Below, piece by piece: positions 32,209 to 42,761 of a DNA stretch of 64,000 bases. The DNA is from Thermomonospora catenispora (GTDB lineage: Bacteria > Actinomycetota > Actinomycetes > Streptosporangiales > Streptosporangiaceae): NCBI RefSeq assembly GCF_006363815.1, contig NZ_RRYT01000012.1, positions 1-64,000 of the forward strand, given 5' to 3'. Each line of letters starts with the position of its first letter. Position 1 is the first letter of the stretch. Made by a program: the position numbers and the translations under genes. The notes below the pieces were generated by a model, which saw only the letters and a program-made list of their open reading frames with translations, made no database searches and had not been told where the DNA came from.

Positions 32209-32292
32209 GGGACGCGCGGCCGGGACGGCCGCGCGTCCGATGCGTTCATCCCGGGATCGGCGAACGCCCCGTCTCGGGACGGGCGCGGAGGC

Positions 32293-32661
32293 TCACTCCT
32301 CGGGCTTGGCGTCCGGGTGGGCGGCGATGAACTTCTCGTAGACCTCGTCGGAGATCTTGCCCTGGTCTCCGACCTCCAGGCCCTGGGCCCTGGCCCACTC
32401 GCGGACCTCGGTGTTGGAGTAGCCCCGGATCCGGGGAGCGGCGTCGGCGCTCTTGCGGGCGCGGGAGCGGCCCGCACGCTTCACGGTGGTCGCCTTCTCC
32501 AGGTAGGGGGCGAGCGTCTCCAGCGTCTCCAGGAGCTTTTGGTAGTTGGCGTCCCCCAGGTCGATGGTGAACCGGGTGCCGGCTACCTCGAAGTCCCGCT
32601 TGGCGACGTCCTCCCCGTCGTACCCGTCGATGTCATCGACCATGACGACCTTGGTGGCCAT
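32293..32661 (-). CDS. lsr2: Lsr2-family nucleoid-associated protein
   Basis: 122 residues: N-terminal oligomerisation domain (ATKVVMVDDIDGYDGEDVAK, FTIDLGDANYQKLLETL) and C-terminal DNA-binding domain (IRGYSNTEVREWARAQGLEV). Lsr2 coats AT-rich DNA and silences acquired genes, the actinobacterial analogue of H-NS. The usual Arg-Gly-Arg clamp that inserts into the minor groove is replaced by Gln-Gly-Lys (DQGKISDE), so DNA affinity may differ; this may be a secondary Lsr2. ATG 32661 is supported by GAGGGAG. Confidence 0.93.
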   Translation of the reverse strand: MATKVVMVDDIDGYDGEDVAKRDFEVAGTRFTIDLGDANYQKLLETLETLAPYLEKATTVKRAGRSRARKSADAAPRIRGYSNTEVREWARAQGLEVGDQGKISDEVYEKFIAAHPDAKPEE

Positions 32662-32899
32662 GCACTCCCTCTCTCGAGTTGTTCGGCGACCCAGCATCAT
32701 AGGAGTCGGCCAGGTCATTGCGGGCGCGGTTGGCCTCCTCCCCCGCCGGAAGGCGGGCTCTGCCCGGAGATCTCCGATGGCCGGCCTCCGGCGTGCGCGC
32801 CCTCCCGCGCCCGCCGGACGGGACGTTCCGGCCGGCGTCTTGCGTCCGTGGCCGGCCCCGCCCGTTAATGGCCCCATGGGATCGGGCGAGGGACGCTCC

Positions 32900-33307
32900 A
32901 TGAGCATCGGGGAGCTGGCCGGGCGGTTCGGGCTGCGCCCCCATGTGCTGCGGCACTGGGAGGCGATGGGCCTGCTGTCTCCCGCCCGGGGGGTCGGCGG
33001 CCGGCGGCGCTACACCGAGGACCACGTCACCCGGGTGGCCATGATCGTCCGGGGCAAGGCGGCCGGGTTCAGCCTGGAGCGGCTGCGGGAGATGTTCCAG
33101 ACCCCCGACCCGCGGCGGCGGCGCGACCTGCTGCGCGCGCACTACGCCGCCCTGGAGCGCCGGATCGAGGAGATCAAGGACTCCCAGCGGCTGATCGAGC
33201 ACGCCTTGGAGTGCCGGTCGGAGGACTTCACCCGCTGCCCCGAGTTCCGCCGGCTGGTCGAGGGGCTGGCGGCGGGCCGGGGCGCGACGGCCGTCTCGGG
33301 GCACTGA
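32900..33307 (+). CDS. MerR-family transcriptional regulator
   Basis: 135 residues: MerR winged helix (MSIGELAGRFGLRPHVLRHW, GGRRRYTEDHVTRVAMI), then a coiled dimerisation helix and a C-terminal part with cysteines (ECRSEDFTRCPEF). Two or more cysteines could bind a metal, but the classic C-terminal metal loop is not obvious. ATG 32900 has GAGGGA eight bases upstream; ATG 32876 in frame has none. It is divergent from lsr2. Confidence 0.88.
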   Translation: MSIGELAGRFGLRPHVLRHWEAMGLLSPARGVGGRRRYTEDHVTRVAMIVRGKAAGFSLERLREMFQTPDPRRRRDLLRAHYAALERRIEEIKDSQRLIEHALECRSEDFTRCPEFRRLVEGLAAGRGATAVSGH

Positions 33308-33394
33308 AGGGGGGCGCTGAGGCGGGGCCGGATCCGGCGCCCGTCCCGCCGGCGCGTCGATGCGCCGGCCTCACCGACGGTGGGCCGGGCGGGG

Positions 33395-34168
33395 TCAGAC
33401 CATCCCGGTCATGCCGAAGAGGGTGCCGGCGCCGTAGGTGGCGGCCAGGGCCAGGGCGCCGCCGATCGTCACCCGCAGGGCGGCGCGGAGCCGGGAGCCG
33501 CCGCCGATCCAGGCGGCCACCGTACCGGTGAGCGCCAGGCCCAGCAGCGTGGCCGTGAACGCGACCGGGACCCGCAGGTCCACCGGGGGCAGCAGGATCG
33601 CCAGCAGCGGCAGCAGCGCGCCGATCGCGAACGCGAGGAACGAGGCGATCGCCGCGTGCCAGGGGTTGGTGACGTCGTCGGGGTCGATGTTGTGCCGCTC
33701 GCGGAGGTGGGCCTCCAGAGCGTCGCGGCGGGACAGCTCCACCGCGGCCCGCCGTGCGGTGTCGGGGGAGAGCCCGCGTTCGGTGTAGGCGTGGACCAGC
33801 GCGTGCAGCTCGCCCTCGGGGTCGGCGTCCAGCGCCCGTCGTTCCTGCTCGATCAGGTGTTTTTCGCTGTCGCGCTGGCTGTGCACCGACACGTACTCGC
33901 CCAGCGCCATCGAGATGGCGCCGCCGGTCGCGGCGGCGAGGCCCGCCAGCATGACCGGCTGGGCGGCGGCGGTCGCCCCGGCGACGCCCACGACGACGGC
34001 CGCGGTCGACACGATCCCGTCGTTGGCCCCCAGGACGCCGGCGCGCAGCGCGTTGAGCTTTCGTTCCAGACGGCTGGTCCGGGGCGGCTGTCGGGTGTCC
34101 GGCCGCTGTCGCACGGTCGTCCTCGGCGCGGCGTCCGGGCGATATCGGATCGCGACGGACTCCATCAT
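33395..34168 (-). CDS. VIT1/CCC1-family iron or manganese transporter
   Basis: 257 residues of the VIT family. The first membrane segment carries GVLGANDGIVSTAAVVVGVA, and GGAISMALGEYVSVHSQRD is the conserved second block. A central acidic/charged loop (ERRALDADPEGEL and on, with several Glu) probably binds Fe(II), and three C-terminal membrane helices follow. Plant and yeast members move iron or manganese into the vacuole; bacterial ones are thought to export it. Two IdeR/DmdR-like boxes 115-158 bases upstream point to iron-dependent control. Confidence 0.9.
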   Translation of the reverse strand: MMESVAIRYRPDAAPRTTVRQRPDTRQPPRTSRLERKLNALRAGVLGANDGIVSTAAVVVGVAGATAAAQPVMLAGLAAATGGAISMALGEYVSVHSQRDSEKHLIEQERRALDADPEGELHALVHAYTERGLSPDTARRAAVELSRRDALEAHLRERHNIDPDDVTNPWHAAIASFLAFAIGALLPLLAILLPPVDLRVPVAFTATLLGLALTGTVAAWIGGGSRLRAALRVTIGGALALAATYGAGTLFGMTGMV

Positions 34169-34282
34169 CTCGTCCCACCTTCCCCTTCGTTTTCGTCCGG
34201 CGCGCAGGCCGTGCTCAGGACAACCGCGAATCGGTTCCCGCTATTCCAGAGGAAGATGCGACCCAGGTCACTTTCCAACGAT

Positions 34283-34301
34283 TTAGCCAAGGCTCACCTT
34301 A
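34283..34301 (-). promoter_or_regulatory. IdeR/DmdR-like iron box 1
   Basis: TTAGCCAAGGCTCACCTTA is close to the actinobacterial iron-box consensus TTAGGTTAGGCTAACCTAA. It is the first of a tandem pair upstream of the VIT-family gene. Confidence 0.7.
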
Positions 34302-34307
34302 GTTGAA

Positions 34308-34326
34308 TTAGGAGAGGCTTACCTAA
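34308..34326 (-). promoter_or_regulatory. IdeR/DmdR-like iron box 2
   Basis: TTAGGAGAGGCTTACCTAA keeps both TTAGG/CCTAA arms and the central AGGCT. Two boxes 25 bases apart, upstream of rather than overlapping the expected promoter of the VIT gene, resemble the activating arrangement at mycobacterial bfrB. No gene was seen downstream on the other strand that they could repress. Confidence 0.8.
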
Positions 34327-34329
34327 GCC

Positions 34330-34823
34330 TTTGAAAGGGGGCGCCTCCTCTCTGCTCCGGTCATTTTCCCGCTCTTTTTCAAAAGGAACAAGTCCCGGTG
34401 CTCACGCCGCGTCCGGCCCTCCCGCATCCGGCACGCGGGGCGGCCAGGAGGCCGCATCGACCAGCGTCATCCGGCGTTCGGGGTCGGCAGGATCGGCCGC
34501 CACCGCCGTTCCGCCGCCGAGACGGCGATGGAGCGCCCCGGCGGCGGCCCCGGCCCCTCCCGGGGGCGCCGATCGCGGGTCGTCGGCGCCCCGGGCGCGG
34601 CCCCGCGTCTCGAGCAGCGTCCCGGCCCGCCCCGGACGGACCGTCACGCCGCCCTCCGCCGCGCCGCCCCGCTCCTCCGCCCCGCTCCTCCGCCCCGCCT
34701 TTTCCCGCCGCAGGCGGATCCCCCTCCCGAACGCGACAGGCCTTTCACGACGGCCGCCCCTCATCACCCGCGTGGCCGTACTTTTCTCCGCACGACCGCC
34801 GCATCGTCGCCGCTCGGTCACCG
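34330..34823. other. Region without a recognisable gene
   Basis: About 490 bases. Open frames on both strands are arginine- and proline-rich shadows. The 3' half lies where the N-terminal helix-turn-helix part of the DUF5753 gene should be, but none is detectable, so it was probably lost. Confidence 0.4.
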
Positions 34824-35205
34824 GATGAAAAACGTCGCGCAGCGGCGAAGCGCCCCGATGTCCATGGCCGTTCTCGACGAGGGCGTCATCCGCCGCCTGA
34901 TCGGCGGGCGCGCCGTCAGAGCGGCTCATGCATCTGATCGCGTTCTGCGAGCGCCCCAACGTCGTCGTGCAGGCGGTTCCGGCCGATATCGGGGCGTGCG
35001 CCGGCATCGGCGGGCCCTTCGCCCGGCCGCGCTCGACGGTGATGAGATGGCGCATCTCGGCACCGCGCTCAGCGGTCACATCGTGGAGGGCCCGGAGGAA
35101 GCGGCGGTCATCAAACGCCGCCGGGAGTCATTGCGAGCCGAAGCGCTGTCGTGCCCGGCGTCGCTCCGGCCGATGAGGGAAGGGGCGGACCAATGCACGC
35201 CCTGA
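34824..35205 (+). pseudogene. Remnant of a Scr1-type HTH/DUF5753 regulator
   Basis: Three pieces of the DUF5753 ligand-like domain appear in order but in alternating frames: MAVLDEGVIRRLIGGRAV, then IAFCERPNVVVQAVPADIG (frame change near 34925), then LDGDEMAHLGTALSGHIVEG and AAVIKRRRESLRAEALS (frame change near 35025). The stop at 35203-35205 overlaps the DUF397 gene, as in intact pairs. The helix-turn-helix N-terminus is missing. The regulator is therefore dead while its small partner survives. Confidence 0.75.
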
Positions 35206-35381
35206 AGCGGCCGAAGGGCTCCAAGAGCGACATCAGCGGCGGTGAGCGCGTCGAAGTCGCCGCCCTCCCGCACGGCATCGGCGTTCGCGACGGCAAGAAC
35301 ACCGAGGTCGGGCGCCTCACCGTCACCCGCGACGCGTTCGGCGCGCTCGTCCACCGCATCGAGCGCGACCACCGCGCCTGA
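35193..35381 (+). CDS. DUF397 family small protein
   Basis: 62 residues with the DUF397 pattern GGERVEVAALPHGIGVRDGKN followed by LTVTRDAFGALVHRIE. DUF397 proteins are the small partners of Scr1-like HTH/DUF5753 regulators in actinomycetes, functioning in developmental regulation or antitoxin-like pairs. The usual first block (W-x-KSS-x-SG) is degenerate here (KGSKSDISGG). It overlaps the last 13 bases of the broken regulator gene and has AAGGGG upstream. Confidence 0.82.
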   Translation: MHALKRPKGSKSDISGGERVEVAALPHGIGVRDGKNTEVGRLTVTRDAFGALVHRIERDHRA

Positions 35382-35522
35382 CCCGTCCCGACGCGCGGCA
35401 GGCCCCTCACACCTCGTGGGGGCCCGCCCCTGCGGATCTCCGCGTCCCCCGCACCGTTCCGCGGCGGCGGAACGCGCCCGGGACCGGCGCGACCGCACCG
35501 GGCGGGCGCGCGCCGCCCGGAG

Positions 35523-35560
35523 GGGCCGCACGGACCCGGTCTCCCGAACCCGTGCGGCCC
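35523..35560. terminator. 11-bp perfect hairpin between DUF397 and EF-G genes
   Basis: GGGCCGCACGG (35523-35533) and CCGTGCGGCCC (35550-35560) pair exactly around a 16-base loop, at the 3' ends of two convergent genes. Confidence 0.65.
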
Positions 35561-35568
35561 TCAGCGCG

Positions 35569-37653
<2,085 letters not shown>

Positions 37654-37907
37654 CTTCCACTTCCCTTCTTCGTTCGCGATCGGGGACGACCCGCCGGAAG
37701 TGACCGGGGGCCGTCTTCACGGCGGCTCGGCCACGATCATTCCATTGCGGTCACCGTGACGGTAAGGGAATGCACCGCGAAGAGGCGACATATTTTTCAC
37801 GCGGCCGGCATTTCCGCATGTTCCTTGACCGGCACCCCGAACGATGTCGACGCGCCGGGTTGGAGTACGTTCGGACCGAACGGACGGCATCTGCGAAAGA
37901 TGGAGCG

Positions 37908-38675
37908 ATGAGCGAATCGCCGGAAGCCTTCTACCTGCCCCTCGGCGACGACCGGTACGAGCCGACCCTCGCCACCCAGAGCCCCTGGGACCCCGACACC
38001 CAGCACGGCGGCCCGCCCACGGCCCTGCTGGCCCACGTGATCGACCGGACCGTCGAGCCCGGGATGCGGCTGGGCCGGATCTCCGCGGACTTCCTCGGCC
38101 TCATCCCCCGCCGCGAGGCGCGGATCGAGGTCTCCCCCCTCCGTCCCGGCCGTGCGATCCGCCTCACCGAGGCGCGGATGATCGTCGACGACCGTCCCGT
38201 AGTGATCGCCCGCACCTGGCACATCGCCACCGGCTCCGCCCCGCCGGCCACCGGGGAGCAGGTCGCCCCGCCGCCGCTGCCCCCCGCCGCGCCCGACCTC
38301 CCCCAGGCCACCGGCTGGGGCTACGGCGAGGCCGTCGAGTGGCGCCACACCCACCACTCGCCCGGGCACGCCTCCGTGTGGGCCCGCCCCCGCGTGCCCC
38401 TCATCGCCGGGGAGAAGCTCACCGGGCAGGACGCGGCCCTCATCCTCGCCGACTCCGCCAACGGCCTGTCCCTCGTCCTGCCGCTGACCGAGTGGCTGTC
38501 CATCCCCCCGACCATGACCGCCACCCTCGCCCGCGCCCCCGAAGACGCCTGGGTCCACATGGACGCCCGCACCACCCTCTCCGACGACGGTCTGGGCGTG
38601 GCGCGCGCCACCCTGTGCGACGCCGCCGGATATCTGGGCGAGGTCACTCAGCCTCTGCTGGTCCGCAGACGCTGA
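37908..38675 (+). CDS. Acyl-CoA thioesterase family protein (double hot-dog)
   Basis: 255 residues with a TesB-like duplicated hot-dog layout: TQSPWDPDTQHGGPPTALL (the substrate-binding HGGP turn), RISADFLGLIPRREARIEV, and a second half ending DGLGVARATLCDAAGYLGEV. Such enzymes hydrolyse acyl-CoA esters; chain preference is unknown. ATG 37908 has GGAG close upstream. It is divergent from the EF-G paralogue. Confidence 0.85.
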   Translation: MSESPEAFYLPLGDDRYEPTLATQSPWDPDTQHGGPPTALLAHVIDRTVEPGMRLGRISADFLGLIPRREARIEVSPLRPGRAIRLTEARMIVDDRPVVIARTWHIATGSAPPATGEQVAPPPLPPAAPDLPQATGWGYGEAVEWRHTHHSPGHASVWARPRVPLIAGEKLTGQDAALILADSANGLSLVLPLTEWLSIPPTMTATLARAPEDAWVHMDARTTLSDDGLGVARATLCDAAGYLGEVTQPLLVRRR

Positions 38676-38799
38676 TCTTCTGGAGGAAATCCCGGACGGC
38701 GGGCACGTCGCGGTAGGGCGCCAGACGGGCGGCGACCGCACGAGCCCGCCGGGCGGTGCGGTCGCCGGCGACCTCAGTCGCCTCGTCTCCTCCGCGCAA

Positions 38800-40053
38800 T
38801 CACAAGAGTCGGTGCTGGGATGCGTTGTCGACGAGATACCGGATACGGTCGGCGGCGTCGATGACGGTGGACGATGCGCCGGAAGACCGGTCGATCCTCG
38901 TGACGGTCTCTCGCAGCAGGGCGGTGGTACGGCAGGGGCCGAGGGTGGCCGCAAGGTCGACGGCCTCGCCGAGGATTTCCTCCGCCCGTGACCAGTCACG
39001 CACGTGGACCAGTGCATCCAGCAGCTCAGCCAGGTCGAACCTGGCATAGGCGGGTCCTTCGCGTACCCGTGCGACGACCTCCTCTCGGAGAGGCACCACC
39101 TGCCGCCACCGGCCCAGTTGGGCCAGAGCCGCGCTTCGCTGCCGGTCGATCTCCATGTCGTCGATCCACCAGGTCCAGTGTGGATCGCGAGCACTGATCC
39201 CGGCCGAGACCATGACTTGGGCCTTGTCGAGTGCGGCCATCGCGCGGTGCTCCTCGCCCATCTGCGCAAGCGCCCGGCCGCGCCGGATCTCGAAGAGTGC
39301 CGCCACGCGAGGGGCCAGGCGACCGTCATCGGCGAGCTCGTCAGCGATCCTCAGCGCCTCGGCGGGCCGATGTGCGCGCAGCGACAGCATGCTCAGGTGA
39401 CCTAGCTCGAACAGCTCCATGGCACGGTCACCGGCCTGGCGGGACAGCAGGAGCGCTTCATTGATGAGCTGCCGTGAGGTCGTCTGCCGGTCGGCGTCGT
39501 AGGCGATCCACGCTGCGATCTCACCGGTCTCCCCGGCGACCGCAACCAGATCGCGCTCCACCTTGGGGTCACAGGTCCCGGCACCGACCTTGTGGTGCAC
39601 CTCCCGAAAGACACGAACGGCGTGCTGGAGAAGGCTGCCGCCTCCATGCAGCGTGTCGAGCTGGATCAACGCCTGGTTGGTCTGCCTGATCGCCTCGACG
39701 TAGCGAGCGTCGACCGGCCGTCTGGCCCTGTCGGACAGGCCGGCCGCATCGAGCAGATCCTGCGGCACCGCTGGAACACCGGAGGCAGCCGTTCGAATGT
39801 CCTGTTGGGGGCCGAACAGCTCGTCCACATCCATGTCGAAAGCGGCGGCATAGGCGAAGCGGTAGCGCTCGCTGACGTTGACCCTGCCCGCTTCCCACCG
39901 CTTGACATAGGAGAGCACCGTGTCGAAGTCAGGCCGCTGCCGGTCGGGAATGGCCTCGCGCAGACGGCGGGCCATCTCCGGCTTGGTCCACCGGCGACGC
40001 TCCCGCTCGGCCCGCAACCGATCCCCCAGCGTCCGGTGACGAGCCCGAGTCAT
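38800..40053 (-). CDS. XRE-family regulator with TPR-like sensor domain
   Basis: 417 residues: N-terminal helix-turn-helix (LGDRLRAERERRRWTKPEMA, YVKRWEAGRVNVS), then about 300 residues of helical repeats of the tetratricopeptide type. Proteins of this design usually sense peptides and control neighbouring peptide or antibiotic genes in actinomycetes. It is divergent from the HATPase-peptide-methyltransferase operon that starts 217 bases away, and is the natural candidate regulator of that operon. Confidence 0.85.
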   Translation of the reverse strand: MTRARHRTLGDRLRAERERRRWTKPEMARRLREAIPDRQRPDFDTVLSYVKRWEAGRVNVSERYRFAYAAAFDMDVDELFGPQQDIRTAASGVPAVPQDLLDAAGLSDRARRPVDARYVEAIRQTNQALIQLDTLHGGGSLLQHAVRVFREVHHKVGAGTCDPKVERDLVAVAGETGEIAAWIAYDADRQTTSRQLINEALLLSRQAGDRAMELFELGHLSMLSLRAHRPAEALRIADELADDGRLAPRVAALFEIRRGRALAQMGEEHRAMAALDKAQVMVSAGISARDPHWTWWIDDMEIDRQRSAALAQLGRWRQVVPLREEVVARVREGPAYARFDLAELLDALVHVRDWSRAEEILGEAVDLAATLGPCRTTALLRETVTRIDRSSGASSTVIDAADRIRYLVDNASQHRLL

Positions 40054-40270
40054 GGCGCACCTCCGGGCGGTCTGCTCCGATGTGCTCCTACGTGCTCCCC
40101 ATCATGCCCCTGGAGGTGCACCGCACGGCATTGATTCACTGAAAGTGCCGGATCGGTGACAACAAGCTCCGTTGCGTTGGACCCGGCGAGTGACCTTTGC
40201 GAATCGAAGCGGCCCCGGACGGTGGTGACGCACCGTGCCCCGGGGCCTGACCACGACCGGAGCGTGGCTG

Positions 40271-40774
40271 ATGGCGAACCTATCGAACTCCGCACAGATC
40301 CCGGAGGCAGTGCGAGAACCGCTTCGAGCGCTGCAGGCCCGGTTCCCGGGGGTGACGATCTGGTACGGCAACCGGACGGGGCGCTGGTGGGCCATGCCGG
40401 GCGGGGCGCATGCCGTCGAGCTGCTCGAGAGCGCCTCGGTGGACGGGCTCATCCGCAAGCTCGCCGCCTGGTGCCCGCAGACGACCTCCCGGCCGGTACC
40501 GCCGCGTCCTCGACAAGCCGTGCTGGACCCGGCGAGGGTCGACGCGGCTGCGCAGCGAACGCCCTCACAGACCGCGGTGTCCCGCATCGCCGCGTCCCCT
40601 CCCCAGCGTCCTGGCCCAAGGAGCGGTCCTCTGAACTCCCGACATGCGACCGCTCGCACCAGCCAGCAGGAGAGTCCTCGTTCCACACTGTCCAGTCCCC
40701 GGCAGGCGGCGGTCCGGAACGGACACGGCATGCGGCGGTGGGCCGGGGGCCTGTTCTCGCTGGGGACGGCGTGA
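40271..40774 (+). CDS. Unknown protein, first gene of the PIMT operon
   Basis: 167 residues. The first 75 look folded (IPEAVREPLRALQARFPGVT, IWYGNRTGRWWAMPGGAHAV, LLESASVDGLIRKLAAW), followed by a Ser/Pro/Arg-rich, probably disordered tail. No family is recognised. Its TGA overlaps the GTG of the ATPase gene (GTGA at 40771), and the ATG has GGAG seven bases upstream, both supporting reality. Similar short proteins with a tryptophan-rich GRWWAMPG block appear to occur with such loci in related genera (from memory). Confidence 0.65.
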   Translation: MANLSNSAQIPEAVREPLRALQARFPGVTIWYGNRTGRWWAMPGGAHAVELLESASVDGLIRKLAAWCPQTTSRPVPPRPRQAVLDPARVDAAAQRTPSQTAVSRIAASPPQRPGPRSGPLNSRHATARTSQQESPRSTLSSPRQAAVRNGHGMRRWAGGLFSLGTA

Positions 40775-41238
40775 TCGCACAGCGCATTCCCGCCGCCGAA
40801 GTGGGGGCCGTCCGGTGGGACGTGCCGGTCGAGGAGCGGTCGCTCCGACGGGTGCGCCGGTGGGCCGCAGAACATCTGCGGCGGTGGGACATGGCCGATC
40901 TGGTGAACGACGCCGAGGTCGTGCTGACCGAACTTCTCACCAATGCCGTCCAGGCCGGATCGACCAGGATCACCGTGGCGATCGAGCCGTGCGGTGGGCC
41001 GGACGCCGTTGAGGTCGCCGTCTGGGACGACGCGCCCGGCACCCCCCGTCTGCTGGAACCCGATTTCGAACACGAACGGGGACGGGGCCTGTTCATGGTG
41101 GACGCCCTGTCCCTCGAGTGGGGCCATCACGAGATCGCCATCAGCCCGAACAGCACCGGCAAAGTCGTGTGGGCCGTGGTCGGCCGCCGGACCCCGGCCG
41201 AGTACATCGAAGGGAGCGCACACCATGGGCAAGCATGA
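40771..41238 (+). CDS. HATPase_c ATP-binding protein (RsbW-like)
   Basis: 155 residues of a GHKL ATPase: N box ELLTNAVQAGS, G1 VWDDAPGTP, G2 GRGLFMVDALS, and a final TGKVVWAVVG strand. There is no histidine phosphoacceptor, so it resembles anti-sigma-factor kinases (RsbW/SpoIIAB type). Such ATPases commonly precede peptide-methyltransferase pairs in actinomycetes. GTG 40771 overlaps the upstream stop; its own stop overlaps the peptide gene by 14 bases. Confidence 0.85.
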   Translation: MIAQRIPAAEVGAVRWDVPVEERSLRRVRRWAAEHLRRWDMADLVNDAEVVLTELLTNAVQAGSTRITVAIEPCGGPDAVEVAVWDDAPGTPRLLEPDFEHERGRGLFMVDALSLEWGHHEIAISPNSTGKVVWAVVGRRTPAEYIEGSAHHGQA

Positions 41239-41335
41239 AGGCGGGCCGAAGAAGGACAAGCCCTTCGAGCCGAAGCCTCCGACCAGGGAACGGGGGGACG
41301 CCCAGCCTCAGGGCGGCGGGAAGCGGGAGAAATGA
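41225..41335 (+). CDS. Short Lys/Pro-rich peptide, candidate RiPP precursor
   Basis: A 36-residue peptide, MGKHEGGPKKDKPFEPKPPT followed by [16 protein letters not shown]. It overlaps the ATPase gene by 14 bases and its TGA overlaps the ATG of the PIMT-like methyltransferase (ATGA), with AGGGAG eight bases before its start. It has two aspartates; the second is in an exposed RERGDAQP segment. PIMT-like enzymes are known to turn Asp of ribosomal peptides into aspartimide (imiditides, fuscimiditide, some lasso and lanthipeptides). The sequence does not match the FxLD precursor class. The role is inferred from location. Confidence 0.6.
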   Translation: MGKHEGGPKKDKPFEPKPPTRERGDAQPQGGGKREK

Positions 41336-42474
41336 CCGACTTCACCGAACGGATCGAACGGCTGGCCGACCTGCTCGAGGCCACCGGCCAGCTCAGCGAC
41401 CCGGCGTGGCGGCAGGCCCTGCACGCGGTGCCGCGGCATCTGTTCGTCCCGCCGGTCGCATGGGCGCAGGGTCCGGACGGGTCCGGCCGTCGCATCGACA
41501 TCGCCACCGATCCGGACGGCTGGTGGGACGCCGCCTACGCCGATCAGCCGATCGTCACCCAGGCCGATGACGGGGCCACCGACCCGGGCACGGGTCAGGG
41601 CAGCGCGTCCTCGTCGCTGTCGGCGCCCGGCATCGTCACCGCGTTCCTGGAGCTGCTGAACCCGTTCGAGGGCGACCGCATTCTGGAGATCGGCACCGGG
41701 ACGGGATGGACCGCCGCGCTGCTGGCCTCCCGTCCCAGGGTGCAGGTCACCACGATCGAGGTGGACGCCCAGGTCGCCGAGCAGGCGATGGCGAACCTGA
41801 AAGCCGTCGGATGCGACGTCCGGGTGCTGGTGGGCGATGGCGCTGAGGGGCATCCGGACGGTGCTCCCTTCGACTGCGTCCACGTCACCTGCGGCGTGGT
41901 GACCGTCCCGTACGCCTGGGTACGGCAGACCCGACCGGGAGGCGTCATCGCCTTCCCGTGGATGCCCTGGTTCGAAGGCGGTCATCAGACGCGATTGACG
42001 GTGGGACGCGACGGCACCGCGATCGGCCGTTTCCACGGCGGATGCGCCTACATGAGGCTGCGCTCGCAGCGGCCGCATGACGAGGACGGTCCGCAGGGCG
42101 AGATCCGGGAGAGCACCGCACAGGTCGACCCCCGCCGGATCTTCCATGCCTCCACCGGGTTGGACGTCGTCGTCGCGGGGTTGTTCCCGGAGCTGGGGGC
42201 GACCCGGGTCACGACGGCCGAAGGCGCCTTCAAGGCATGGCTGTGGACGGCCGACTGCGGAGCGCGGATCATCCGTGATCCCGACGGCGGCACGACCGTC
42301 CTGCAGTACGGTCCCCGCGACCTGTGGGATGAGGTGGAGGGCGTTTTCTTCCGCTGGCTGGGGTGGGGACTGCCCGGCCGTGATCGTTTCGGCATCACCG
42401 TCACCCCAGAAGGCCAGACGATCTGGCTGGACACCCCGGACAACGCCCTCACTCCCCTTGACGGAAGGGTCTGA
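41332..42474 (+). CDS. Protein-L-isoaspartate methyltransferase-like enzyme (FxLD/imiditide type)
   Basis: 380 residues. Residues 1-90 give the PIMT lead ([20 protein letters not shown]). The SAM site is [17 protein letters not shown], followed by [14 protein letters not shown] and [20 protein letters not shown]. About 150 extra C-terminal residues distinguish it from repair-type PIMT (about 210 residues) and match the group associated with peptides in actinomycetes. It would methylate an Asp carboxylate to trigger aspartimide. It is the last gene of the operon, overlapping the 36-aa peptide. Confidence 0.85.
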   Translation: MTDFTERIERLADLLEATGQLSDPAWRQALHAVPRHLFVPPVAWAQGPDGSGRRIDIATDPDGWWDAAYADQPIVTQADDGATDPGTGQGSASSSLSAPGIVTAFLELLNPFEGDRILEIGTGTGWTAALLASRPRVQVTTIEVDAQVAEQAMANLKAVGCDVRVLVGDGAEGHPDGAPFDCVHVTCGVVTVPYAWVRQTRPGGVIAFPWMPWFEGGHQTRLTVGRDGTAIGRFHGGCAYMRLRSQRPHDEDGPQGEIRESTAQVDPRRIFHASTGLDVVVAGLFPELGATRVTTAEGAFKAWLWTADCGARIIRDPDGGTTVLQYGPRDLWDEVEGVFFRWLGWGLPGRDRFGITVTPEGQTIWLDTPDNALTPLDGRV

Positions 42475-42761
42475 TAAAACCGCGACAGACAGCGAACGAT
42501 CGGCACGTTCCGTTCCGCGGCGAACCCGCAAGGCCTTCACAAGACAGGCGTCAGGGTCGCGGGCGATTCCGGTGGGCGTCCGGTGTCCCGCCTGGGGCCG
42601 GTCGAATCCGGGGCGCCGCGCTGATCTTCTGCCGCTCGCGGCGCCCGTCGCGTTCTCGCCGCCCGCCGCTAGATCGGATCTGGCGGCGGGCCGTCGCGAT
42701 CTCGCGCCTTCGGGATGAAAGGCCTGTGGAAAAACGGTTGCCCCTCAAGGGAGGAGGCGCA

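Noticed and set aside
34402-35079. Minus-strand 225-codon frame upstream of the DUF397 gene
   Set aside because: Composition typical of antisense GC-rich frames, and it covers the DUF5753 remnant that reads on the plus strand.
41225-41335. FxLD-type lanthipeptide precursor
   Set aside because: The peptide has no FxLD motif and no Cys/Ser/Thr-rich core; only the neighbouring methyltransferase resembles that class.
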